Origin: Donghicola sp036139795
GTDB taxonomy: Bacteria; Pseudomonadota; Alphaproteobacteria; Rhodobacterales; Rhodobacteraceae
DNA: 9,267 nucleotides
Reading direction: 5' to 3'
Assembly (NCBI GenBank): GCA_036139795.1
Contig: JAYZYX010000041.1
Coordinates: 1-9,267, forward strand
This document shows, one piece after another, positions 1 through 6,512 of the stretch (position 1 is the first letter of the stretch; each line of letters starts with the position of its first letter). Position numbers and translations under genes: made by a program. The notes beneath the pieces are model-generated. The model did not search any database. It was given only the letters and a program-made list of their open reading frames with translations, and was not told where the DNA came from.

Positions 1-851
1 ACGGCTATTTCGTCGCCGTCGGACAGTTGATCAATGAGAACGCCGAAGGGCTGAAGGCATCGGTCGTAGAGACCGGCGCGACCATGGACAACATCCGCCG
101 CATGGCCCGCGGTCAGGTGGATCTGGGTCTGGTCACCACAAATGCCGTGCAGCACGCGGTCGCAGGCACCAACGCCTTTGAGGGCAACGCGCAGGACCTG
201 CGCCTGCTGTGGGTCTACACCAACGCGCCCCAGAACGTGATCGTGCGGGCCGATGCGGGCGTCGACAGCCTTGAAGGGCTTGCGGGCAAGCGCTTCAACC
301 CCGGCATCAAGGGCGGCTCGACCGAGGCCACGACCGAGGCGGTCTTCAACACCCTTGGCCTGTCGGCGGACTACGTGCGCGGCTCGACCACAGATATCGT
401 CGGCGCGATCAAGGACAACCGCGTTGCGGGCTATGTGAAGTCGGGTTCGGGCCAAAAGCTGGACGGCTCGACCATGGATATTGCCGTCTCCACCGAGATC
501 GCCGTTCTGGGCCTGTCGCCCGAACAGGCCGACACACTGCGGGCCAAGATGCCTGATATCTCGGTCGTCGATATCCCCGCCGGCGCGGCCGAAGGCATTC
601 CCGCCTACAGCACTTGGGCCTTTGGTGTCGGTGTTGCCGCCCCTGCCAGCATGGACGATGACACTGCCTATAAGATCGTCGCAGCGATCATGGCCGATGA
701 CAGCGCGCAGGCCAATGCAATGGCCAGCCTGAAGGGGGCCGATCTGGCCCAGATGACGCTGGATTATGGCACCGTGCCCCTGCACCCCGGCGCCCTGCGC
801 TGGTTTGAAGAGCAAGGCATGGACGTGCCTGCAAAACTGAAGGCGCAGTAA
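1..851 (+). CDS. TAXI-family TRAP transporter substrate-binding protein (5' partial)
   Basis: Periplasmic receptor of a TAXI-type TRAP transporter: it captures a solute and delivers it to the fused permease encoded next. The frame is already open at base 3 (first residues GYFVAVGQLINEN), so the true start and signal peptide lie outside the window; the TTG at 27 is only an internal codon. 282 residues are visible, against a usual 320-330. Family features seen are the N-terminal G-x-Y/F-x-x-x-G strand, the 'VETGATMDNIRRMARGQVDL' block (sensitive to a small ligand in this family), 'LRLLWVYTNAPQNVIVRAD' and 'LEGLAGKRFNPGIKGGSTEA', the usual hinge region before the second lobe. The C-terminus 'HPGALRWFEEQG' is the common TAXI ending. 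The TAA stop lies 1 nt before the permease ATG, so co-transcription is almost certain. The family assignment is firm. The ligand is unknown; known TAXI systems include glutamate/2-oxoglutarate-type acids, but that cannot be carried over here. Confidence 0.93.
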   Translation, partial: GYFVAVGQLINENAEGLKASVVETGATMDNIRRMARGQVDLGLVTTNAVQHAVAGTNAFEGNAQDLRLLWVYTNAPQNVIVRADAGVDSLEGLAGKRFNPGIKGGSTEATTEAVFNTLGLSADYVRGSTTDIVGAIKDNRVAGYVKSGSGQKLDGSTMDIAVSTEIAVLGLSPEQADTLRAKMPDISVVDIPAGAAEGIPAYSTWAFGVGVAAPASMDDDTAYKIVAAIMADDSAQANAMASLKGADLAQMTLDYGTVPLHPGALRWFEEQGMDVPAKLKAQ

Positions 852-852
852 A

Positions 853-2721
853 ATGCGTTTTGCGAACTTCCAGACCGTTCAGAAGGGGTTGGCGATCCTT
901 GTCGGCGCCTTTGTCTTCTACACAGCCGCCACCGGCCCGTTCGAGGGGCTGATCCAGCGGGCGCTGTTCCTGATGCTTGTGACCGCTCTGGGGTTCGCGC
1001 TCTATCCACTGGGGGCTGGCAAAAGCTGGCGTCCGGTGGGCATGGCAATTGACCTTGCGCTCTGCGCCGCCACTTTGGCGGCGGGCGGCTATATCATCGT
1101 GAACTATGATGAAATCATGACCTCGCTGCCGTGGGCGACGACACTGGACAAGGCCCTGACAGTGGGTCTGGTCATGGCGGTATTAGAGTTGGGCCGCCGC
1201 ACCGTGGGGCTGATCTTTCCGGTGCTGGTGCTGGCAGGCATCGCCTACGCCCTGTTCGGAGATATGCTGCCCGGTGCCCTACGTCATCGCGGCTTTGACG
1301 CCGCCTTCGTAACCGAGACGATTTTCCTTGGCGATCTGGGCATCTGGGGCATGCTGACCGGCGTTGCCGCCACCGTCATCGCGGCCTTTGTCCTGTTCGG
1401 CGCATTGCTGCTGCATTCAGGCGGCGGGCAGGCGTTTATGGATCTGGCTATGCGTCTTGGAGGCCGCCAACCGGGCGGCGCGGCCAAGATTGCCACCATC
1501 GCCAGCGGGCTTTTCGGGATGATTTCCGGCTCGGCCGTGGCGAATGTGGCAACCACTGGCAACTTTACCATCCCCATGATGATCCGCCTTGGCTATCCCC
1601 GTCCCTTTGCTGCGGCGGTTGAGGCCGTGGCCTCGACCGGCGGGCAGATCGCGCCGCCGATCATGGGGGCCGCCGCCTTTGTCATGGCCGAGATTTTGGG
1701 CGTTCCCTACACCACCATCATTCTGGGCGCGATTGTTCCGGCGGTGCTGTTCTATGCCTCGGTCTTTGTGACAGTGCATTACGTGGCCGTTAAGCGCGGG
1801 CTGGCCGTGGTCCCGTCCGAGGAACTGCCCGCATGGGCCACCATCCTTGCGCCCCGTCGCGTGGCCCCGATCCTATGCGCCCTTGGCGGGCTTGGGATCG
1901 GCATCTGGATGGGACGCTCGATTGCGACAGCTGCCTTCTACGGCGTAGTCGGCCTGCTGATCGCCTTTGTCGTCACCGAATGGAACCGCCTGTCCCCACG
2001 CCAGATGATCGGCAAGATCATCGACGGGCTTGAGGATGCGGGCAAAGGGTTGGTCATCATCGGCGTGCTGCTTGCGGGGGCGCAAATCCTTGTGTCGATG
2101 ATCAACCTGACGGGGATCGGGGTGACTTTGTCCTCGCTGATCGTCTCTCTGGCCGGTGATAGCGTGCCGTTGGTGGCGCTGATCGTGGGACTGGTCTGCC
2201 TGATCATGGGCATGGGCCTGCCCACCACCGCCGCTTATGTGCTGGTGGCCGCCGTGCTGGCCCCTGCCATGACCGCTGTGGGTGTGGACCCGCTGGCCGC
2301 GCATCTGTTCGTCTTCTACTTCGCCACCATTTCGGTCATCACGCCGCCTGTTTGCGTCGCGGTCTTTGTGGGATCGGGAATTGCCAACACCAACTGGCTG
2401 CCTGCTGCGGGCCAAGCGGTGCGCCTTGGGGCCGTCACCTATCTGGTGCCCTTCCTGCTGGTCCTTTACCCCGGTATGCTCTTGCAAGGCGGACCGCTGG
2501 CGATTGCCGAGGCGATCTTGGGCGGCATCGCATTGGTCATGGCCGTGCCTGCGCTGCTGGTGGGCGTGTCGCTGACCGGCACCCGTGCGCTGGATATCGC
2601 GATCCTGCTGGTGGTGATCGGTCTGGCCCTTTGGCCGAACCCCGTCACCCCCGTTCTGGCCCTCGCGCTGTTCTTTGGCGCGACCAAGTTCGGCAAACAT
2701 GGAAAAGGAGCACTGGCATGA
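853..2721 (+). CDS. TRAP transporter fused permease, TAXI type (DctQ-DctM fusion)
   Basis: 622-residue inner-membrane protein in which the small (4TM) and large (12TM) TRAP subunits are one chain, as is typical of TAXI systems; it would drive Na+-coupled solute uptake. The N-terminal ~125 residues hold about four hydrophobic segments (roughly 12-28, 35-52, 63-84, 103-130). The DctM-like part follows, with its signature loops: 'GLFGMISGSAVANVATTGNF' (219-238), 'STGGQIAPPIMGAAAF' (261-276), 'MGMGLPTTAAYVL' (452-464) and 'FATISVITPPVC' (490-501). The second GLPT/TPP pair mirrors the first, reflecting the internal inverted repeat of the family. The ATG at 853 follows the receptor stop by 1 nt, with GAAGG at 839-843 as ribosome site. 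The C-terminal ~75 residues (about 548-622) add two or three further hydrophobic helices, common in this fused class. The TGA stop overlaps the next gene's ATG (ATGA, 2718-2721). No frameshift is seen. Substrate cannot be read from the sequence. Confidence 0.95.
   Translation: MRFANFQTVQKGLAILVGAFVFYTAATGPFEGLIQRALFLMLVTALGFALYPLGAGKSWRPVGMAIDLALCAATLAAGGYIIVNYDEIMTSLPWATTLDKALTVGLVMAVLELGRRTVGLIFPVLVLAGIAYALFGDMLPGALRHRGFDAAFVTETIFLGDLGIWGMLTGVAATVIAAFVLFGALLLHSGGGQAFMDLAMRLGGRQPGGAAKIATIASGLFGMISGSAVANVATTGNFTIPMMIRLGYPRPFAAAVEAVASTGGQIAPPIMGAAAFVMAEILGVPYTTIILGAIVPAVLFYASVFVTVHYVAVKRGLAVVPSEELPAWATILAPRRVAPILCALGGLGIGIWMGRSIATAAFYGVVGLLIAFVVTEWNRLSPRQMIGKIIDGLEDAGKGLVIIGVLLAGAQILVSMINLTGIGVTLSSLIVSLAGDSVPLVALIVGLVCLIMGMGLPTTAAYVLVAAVLAPAMTAVGVDPLAAHLFVFYFATISVITPPVCVAVFVGSGIANTNWLPAAGQAVRLGAVTYLVPFLLVLYPGMLLQGGPLAIAEAILGGIALVMAVPALLVGVSLTGTRALDIAILLVVIGLALWPNPVTPVLALALFFGATKFGKHGKGALA
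2701..2710 (+). promoter_or_regulatory. Ribosome binding site setting the start of the AtuA-like gene
   Basis: GGAAAAGGAG lies 7 nt before the ATG at 2718. The reading frame is open well upstream (to at least 2352) inside the permease gene, so this site, plus the point where DUF1446 homology begins (MTFRIGCGAGF), decides the start. The ATG overlaps the permease TGA by 4 nt, implying translational coupling. Confidence 0.75.
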
Positions 2722-4013
2722 CCTTCCGCATCGGATGTGGCGCTGGGTTCCAAGGGGACCGGATCGATCCCGCGCAGGATCTGGCTGAACGGGGCGGGCT
2801 GGATGTGCTGGTCTTTGAATGTCTGGCCGAGCGGACCATCGCTCTGGCCCAACAGGCCAAACTGGCCGATCCCGCTGCGGGCTATGATCCGCTGCTTGAG
2901 GCACGCCTGCGGGCCTGCCTGCCCGGTTGCGCCCGAAATGGCACCAAGATCATCACCAATATGGGCGCGGCCAACCCCCTTGCGGCGGCGAAACTCGCGC
3001 AAACCGTTGTCGCGGAACTGGGGCTTTCCCTGCGGGTCGCAGCGGTCACTGGCGATGATGTATCAGACCGGATCGCGGGCTATACGTTGGATGAAACCGG
3101 CGGTTTGGCAGAGGCCTTGGGCACGCGGCTGGTGTCGGCCAACGCCTATATCGGGATCAAAGAGATCATCGCCGCGTTGGACCAAGGGGCCGATATTGTC
3201 ATCTGTGGCCGCGCCTCTGATCCGGCGCTTTTTCTAGCGCCGATGGTGCATCACTATGGCTGGTCTCTAGATGATTTCACCCGCCTCGGGCGGGGTACGC
3301 TGGTGGGGCACCTGCTGGAGTGCTCGGCCCAAGTCACTGGCGGGTATTTCGCCGATCCGGGCATCAAAGATGTGCCCGATCTGGCCAACATCGGCTTTCC
3401 CCTGGCCGAGGTGTCAGAGGACGGCAACGCGGTGATCACCAAGCTGGACGGGACCGGCGGGCTGGTCAGCCCCGCCACCTGCACCGAGCAGTTGCTCTAT
3501 GAAATCCACGACCCCGCGGCCTATCTGCAACCGGATGTGATCGCCGATTTCTCGGGCGTGACGCTGACGCAGGTGGGGCCTGACCGCGTGGCGGTCATGG
3601 GCGCGGACGGGCGTGCGCCCACGGGGCAGCTCAAGGTCTCGGTCGCCTATCGGGACGGCTGGCTTGGCGAGGGGCAGATTTCCTACGCTGGCGCCAATGC
3701 CCGCGCCCGTGCCGATCTGGCCGCGCAAATTCTGGACCAGCGCCTGACCCAACCCCAGATCAGCGAAAGGCTGTCACAGATCATCGGCACCGACAGCGAC
3801 CTGCGTCTGCGCTATGCCACCCGCTGCGCCGACAAAACCACCGCCGAGCGGGTCGCCCAAGAGGTTGAGGCCCTTTACCTGTGCGGTCCCGCTGCGGGCG
3901 GCGGGGTGACCAAGACGGTGAAAGAGATCATCGCCATCGCCTCGACCCTGATGCCTGCGGGCTTTGTTCCCACCCGCGCCAACCTGTTGGAGAGTACCGA
4001 TGAAGCTGCATGA
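2718..4013 (+). CDS. DUF1446 / AtuA-family protein (N-terminal AtuA domain, stand-alone)
   Basis: 431-residue cytoplasmic protein of the AtuA family (PF07287, DUF1446), named after the acyclic terpene utilization cluster of Pseudomonas, where its reaction is still undefined. Family blocks seen in order: 'GCGAGFQGDR' (6-15), 'LDVLVFECLAERT' (28-40), 'TNMGAANP' (80-87), 'TGDDV' (111-115), 'SANAYIGIKEI' (140-150), 'GADIVICGRASDPALFLAP' (157-175), 'LECSAQVTGGYFADPG' (200-215), 'GFPLAEV' (226-232), 'TKLDGTGGLVS' (241-251), 'LKVSVAYRDG' (305-314) and 'GPAAGGGVT' (390-398). Conserved acidic and cysteine positions E34, C35, D113, E201, C202 and the Gly-rich loops are candidate functional residues (inference). 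No signal peptide or membrane helix is visible. Fused relatives run near 550-600 residues with an extra ferredoxin-fold-like C-terminal domain; here that domain is the next gene. The ATG start is fixed by GGAAAAGGAG and the 4-nt overlap with the permease stop. Likely role: processes the compound imported by the upstream TAXI system. The family is certain; the reaction is unknown. Confidence 0.93.
   Translation: MTFRIGCGAGFQGDRIDPAQDLAERGGLDVLVFECLAERTIALAQQAKLADPAAGYDPLLEARLRACLPGCARNGTKIITNMGAANPLAAAKLAQTVVAELGLSLRVAAVTGDDVSDRIAGYTLDETGGLAEALGTRLVSANAYIGIKEIIAALDQGADIVICGRASDPALFLAPMVHHYGWSLDDFTRLGRGTLVGHLLECSAQVTGGYFADPGIKDVPDLANIGFPLAEVSEDGNAVITKLDGTGGLVSPATCTEQLLYEIHDPAAYLQPDVIADFSGVTLTQVGPDRVAVMGADGRAPTGQLKVSVAYRDGWLGEGQISYAGANARARADLAAQILDQRLTQPQISERLSQIIGTDSDLRLRYATRCADKTTAERVAQEVEALYLCGPAAGGGVTKTVKEIIAIASTLMPAGFVPTRANLLESTDEAA
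3989..3994 (+). promoter_or_regulatory. Ribosome binding site inside the AtuA-like gene for the downstream small ORF
   Basis: GGAGAG lies 5 nt before the ATG at 4000, inside the last codons of the DUF1446 gene. It favours ATG 4000 over the in-frame TTG at 3964, whose extra 12 residues (MFPPAPTCWRVP) look like non-coding shadow and lie outside the family domain. Confidence 0.65.
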
Positions 4014-4308
4014 CTTTGCCCACGGCCGCACGGGCGATAAGGGCGATACGTCCAACATCTCGGTCATCGCCTATCGGGCGCAGGATTTCGACCGGCTGCT
4101 TCAGGCCGTGACCACGGAGCGCGTCGCCGCCCATCTGGGCCAACCGCCAGAGGCCGTGACGCGATATGTCCTGCCGCAACTGGGGGCGATGAATTTCGTT
4201 ATTCGCGGGGCTTTGGCGGGGGGCGTCACCAGATCGCTGGCATTGGATGCCCACGGGAAGTGCCTGTCCTCGGTGCTGCTGGATATGCCGCTGCCTGACC
4301 TAGACTAA
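4000..4308 (+). CDS. AtuA-like C-terminal (ferredoxin-fold) domain protein, stand-alone
   Basis: 102-residue soluble protein matching the small C-terminal domain that in longer AtuA proteins follows the DUF1446 domain. The signature is near the N-terminus: 'HGRTGDKGDTSNISVIAYR' (8-26), the usual R-x-G-D-K-G-(D/N)-x-x-N-I block. A second block is 'MNFVIRGALAGGVTRSLALD' (64-83), where relatives carry N-F-x-(I/L)-x-(G/A)-x-L-G-G-G-x-x-x-S-L. The length fits one complete domain with no extra segment, so it is a split partner and not a remnant. It overlaps the DUF1446 gene by 14 nt (4000-4013), with its own GGAGAG ribosome site; both features suggest translational coupling and a 1:1 complex with the DUF1446 protein (inference). 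Its last 9 nt also overlap the opposite-strand yeiH-like gene. It is the last gene of the + strand operon. The biochemical role is unknown; R10, D13, K14 and D16 are the most likely functional residues by conservation. Confidence 0.88.
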   Translation: MKLHDFAHGRTGDKGDTSNISVIAYRAQDFDRLLQAVTTERVAAHLGQPPEAVTRYVLPQLGAMNFVIRGALAGGVTRSLALDAHGKCLSSVLLDMPLPDLD

Positions 4309-5325
4309 GCCGTACAGCAAAGGCACCAGCACCAGCGCGGCCAATGCGGCGGTCTGCACGGCGATCATCGCGATGGCCGTGCCACCCACATCCGCCAGCT
4401 TCGCGATCGAGGTTTTCATGCCCACCGCCGCCACCGCTGTGACCAGCAAGGCGCGGGATAGGGTGGATGTGGCCTCGGTCACAATCTGGGGCACCAGATG
4501 GAAGGAATTCAGCGCTGCCAGCACCAGAAAGGCCGCCACAAAGCCGGGCAGCAAGGGCGGGCGCTTGCCTGATGAGGCCACCTGACGGCGCATCACCAGC
4601 GCGCCGATCAGCACCACGGGCGCCAGCATCGTCACGCGGATCAGCTTGACCACAGTGGCCACGTCGCCGGTTTCTTCGGACACCGAATAGCCTGCGCCCA
4701 CCACCTGCGCCACGTCATGGATCGTCCCACCAAGGAACAGGCCGGTCATATGCACGTCCAGTCCCAGCCCTTCGGCGATGATCGGGTAGACGATCATGGC
4801 AAGGGTCGAAAAAGCAGTGACCGAGATCACGGTGAAGGACAGATCACGCTCGGCCGTGTCGCGGTCCGGCAGGATCGAGGAGATCGCCATCGCCGCAGAC
4901 GCTCCGCAAATCGCCACGGACCCGCCGGTCAGAAAGCCGAAGGCGCGGTCCTTGCCCACAAAGCGCGACAACAGCACCGAGGCCAGAATGGTCACCGCCA
5001 CGCAGACCCCGATCACCAGCACGAACCCCCAGCCGATCTGCCGCACCATATCGACCGAGACCCGCAGCCCCAGCAGCGCCACCCCGATCCGCAGCATCCC
5101 CTTGGCAGCGAATGCGACACCGGGGCCCATGTTCTCATGCTCGGACAAGAAGTGGAACGGAATGCCAAGCAGGATCGCCATCAGCATCACCGGCGCGCCG
5201 TAATGGTTTGACAGGAACTGGGCGGCCATCGCCAGAACCATGACAAAGCCCGCACCGGGCGCAAGGATTTTGGCCTGCGCGATCACATCGCGCGGGTTAT
5301 TGAGGGCTGAGAGAAGGGCGCTCAT
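4300..5325 (-). CDS. YeiH-family membrane protein (putative sulfate exporter family)
   Basis: 341-residue inner-membrane protein of the YeiH family (PF03601/UPF0324; E. coli YeiH has 349 residues), usually labelled putative sulfate exporter, though transport has not been clearly shown for most members. About ten hydrophobic helices are visible. Family motifs: 'GVALLGLRVS' (81-90), 'GGSVAICGASAAMAISS' (134-150), 'FLGGTIHDVAQVVGAGYSV' (197-215) and 'VGMKTSIAKL' (301-310). I chose the ATG at 5325 (MSALLSALNNPRDV): AGGA lies 6 nt upstream at 5332-5335, and the frame's further 26 codons up to 5403 run through a terminator-like hairpin and do not resemble the family. The gene lies 99 nt downstream of dctP on the same strand, behind that hairpin, so it may have its own promoter or be fed by read-through. 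E. coli yeiH sits beside the LysR regulator gene yeiE; none is present here. Its 3' end overlaps the + strand small AtuA-like gene by 9 nt. Confident on family, low on substrate. Confidence 0.92.
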   Translation of the reverse strand: MSALLSALNNPRDVIAQAKILAPGAGFVMVLAMAAQFLSNHYGAPVMLMAILLGIPFHFLSEHENMGPGVAFAAKGMLRIGVALLGLRVSVDMVRQIGWGFVLVIGVCVAVTILASVLLSRFVGKDRAFGFLTGGSVAICGASAAMAISSILPDRDTAERDLSFTVISVTAFSTLAMIVYPIIAEGLGLDVHMTGLFLGGTIHDVAQVVGAGYSVSEETGDVATVVKLIRVTMLAPVVLIGALVMRRQVASSGKRPPLLPGFVAAFLVLAALNSFHLVPQIVTEATSTLSRALLVTAVAAVGMKTSIAKLADVGGTAIAMIAVQTAALAALVLVPLLYGLV

Positions 5326-5345
5326 GAAATGTCCTAGGATGTTGG

Positions 5346-5384
5346 CCTTGGTCCAATGTAGCCACAAGGGCGATCGGACCAAGG
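5346..5384. repeat. 9-bp inverted repeat with 21-nt spacer in the yeiH leader (possible operator)
   Basis: CCTTGGTCC (5346-5354) and its exact reverse complement GGACCAAGG (5376-5384) flank a 21-nt spacer. The arm centres are 30 bp apart, near three helical turns, and the dyad centre lies about 40 nt upstream of the yeiH-like ATG (5325). It could be a regulator site or a long-loop hairpin in the leader. A weak promoter-like pair on the - strand (TTGGTC, then TACATT after 16 nt) overlaps it, too poor to call alone. Function is inferred only. Confidence 0.4.
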
Positions 5385-5386
5385 GA

Positions 5387-5417
5387 AAGGCGCGCCGCCC
5401 CAACGACGGCGCGCCTT
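5387..5417 (-). terminator. Intrinsic-terminator-like hairpin after dctP
   Basis: A perfect 11-bp stem joins AAGGCGCGCCG (5387-5397) to CGGCGCGCCTT (5407-5417) across a 9-nt loop, 7 nt past the dctP stop. In the - strand transcript the stem is followed by only a short T run (TTTCCCTT), so termination is probably partial. It separates the dctQMP genes from the yeiH-like gene, which could lower but not abolish co-expression. Confidence 0.65.
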
Positions 5418-5424
5418 AGGGCAA

Positions 5425-6483
5425 TTACTGGATATCGCGGGCGCGATCTGCTTCCAGCTCGGCAGTGGCCTCGGCCACGGCTGATTGCAGGGCGGCAAAG
5501 ATTTTCTCGCCGCCGGTCACATTGGCACTGAACCATTCGTAGACCGGCTGGACCGCATCGGCGAAGGCCTGCTTTTCAGCCGGTGTCGGCACATAGAGAT
5601 CACCGCCACCCGCGACAAAGTCCTTATACGCAGGGATCGACTTGCGCTTGGGCGAGGCAAAGGTGGCCTGTTGCAGCGCATAGAAGCCATCGACCACCAC
5701 GCGGCGGGCATCCTCGGGCAGAGACATGAACTTTTCGTTCGACATCCACCACAGAGCACCCATGTAGGCGTGACCGTCCAGCGTGACGTATTGCAGGCCC
5801 GCTTCGGGGAACTTCATCGACATGATGTCGGTGATGCCGTTCTTGGTGCCCTCGACAACGCCAGTTTGCAGCGAGGTGAACAGTTCGGGCCACGGGATCG
5901 GGGTAGGCGCAGCGCCCAAGGCGCGGACCAGTTCCTGCGGCAGGTCAGCGACCACGGTGCGCATCTTCATGCCTGCCAGATCGGCAGGGGCCTGCACGCG
6001 CTTTTTGGTGTTGGCAAAGTTGCGCCAGCCGCCGGTGTTGCCGATGGTCATCAGACGGATCGCGCCGCCGGAATCCTCTAGCGCCATATCGCGCATGGTG
6101 CGGGTGAAATCGCCCGACAGAACCTTCTCGGCGATCCGGTCATCCTGCATCACGTAAGGCAGGTCCAGAACCTGCACGTAAGGGAACAGACCCGCCGCGC
6201 CGCCAGAGGTCGAGATATAGACATCGATCGAGCCGTCAGCCACGCCCTGAAGACACTCGGCCCCGTTGGAACACAGCTGCGTGCCCATGTAGATCTCAAC
6301 GGCGATGGCGCCGTTCGAGGCGCTTTCGACGTAGGATTTAAAGACCTCGAGGCCGTCATAATCCTCATCGTTTTCGTTCGAGTTGGCGACGGCGCGGATG
6401 GTATAGTCCTGCGCCATTGCGGGGACGGCAAGTGCCGCCGTCATCAGTAGCGTTGCCGCTAATGTCTTGGCTTTCCCGAGCAT
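5425..6483 (-). CDS. dctP: TRAP transporter substrate-binding protein, DctP family
   Basis: 352-residue periplasmic receptor of a classical DctPQM TRAP transporter. A clear Sec signal peptide is seen at 1-24 (KAK, a hydrophobic stretch, then PAMA), with cleavage just before or after Q25. The mature part carries DctP features: 'GLEVFKSYVES' (44-54), 'EIYMGTQL' (63-70), 'GVADGSIDVYISTSGG' (80-95), 'GMKMRTVVADLPQEL' (171-185) with R175 as the expected carboxylate-gripping arginine, and 'WPELFTSLQTGVVEGTKNGI' (198-217), with N215 in the position often contacting ligand. C71 and C77 are close enough to form a periplasmic disulfide, not typical of the family. The ATG at 6483 is fixed by the signal peptide and GGGAGG 5 nt upstream (6489-6494); the frame stays open upstream within dctM by chance. 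dctP is last in a Q-M-P order, 29 nt after dctM. The carboxylate/organic acid preference is family knowledge; the actual ligand (possibly a sulfonate) is not determinable. Confidence 0.93.
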   Translation of the reverse strand: MLGKAKTLAATLLMTAALAVPAMAQDYTIRAVANSNENDEDYDGLEVFKSYVESASNGAIAVEIYMGTQLCSNGAECLQGVADGSIDVYISTSGGAAGLFPYVQVLDLPYVMQDDRIAEKVLSGDFTRTMRDMALEDSGGAIRLMTIGNTGGWRNFANTKKRVQAPADLAGMKMRTVVADLPQELVRALGAAPTPIPWPELFTSLQTGVVEGTKNGITDIMSMKFPEAGLQYVTLDGHAYMGALWWMSNEKFMSLPEDARRVVVDGFYALQQATFASPKRKSIPAYKDFVAGGGDLYVPTPAEKQAFADAVQPVYEWFSANVTGGEKIFAALQSAVAEATAELEADRARDIQ

Positions 6484-6512
6484 ATTATCCTCCCTAATAC
6501 TCTGGATTGGTC

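Noticed and set aside
2352..2717. N-terminal extension of the AtuA-like gene (122 codons)
   Set aside because: It lies wholly inside the permease gene in another frame, has no homology, and the ATG at 2718 has a good ribosome site and begins the family domain.
1873..2904. Long - strand open frame (343 codons) opposite the TAXI permease and start of the AtuA-like gene
   Set aside because: It is rich in H, Q, D and R with no hydrophobic core or known motif, the usual look of an antisense shadow in high-GC DNA; the + strand frames there are clearly real families.
4717..5211. + strand open frame (164 codons) opposite the yeiH-like gene
   Set aside because: H/Q/R/D-rich shadow of a membrane protein gene; no motif, and the - strand frame carries all family signatures.
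5326..5403. 26-codon N-terminal extension of the yeiH-like protein (MGRRAFPLVRSPLWLHW...)
   Set aside because: It would translate the hairpin/dyad region, has no family similarity, and the ATG at 5325 has AGGA at proper spacing.
5326..5424. A sigma-70-like promoter for the yeiH-like gene (TTGGTC, 16 nt, TACATT on the - strand)
   Set aside because: Only partial matches to both boxes in a high-GC genome; not strong enough to list as a promoter feature.
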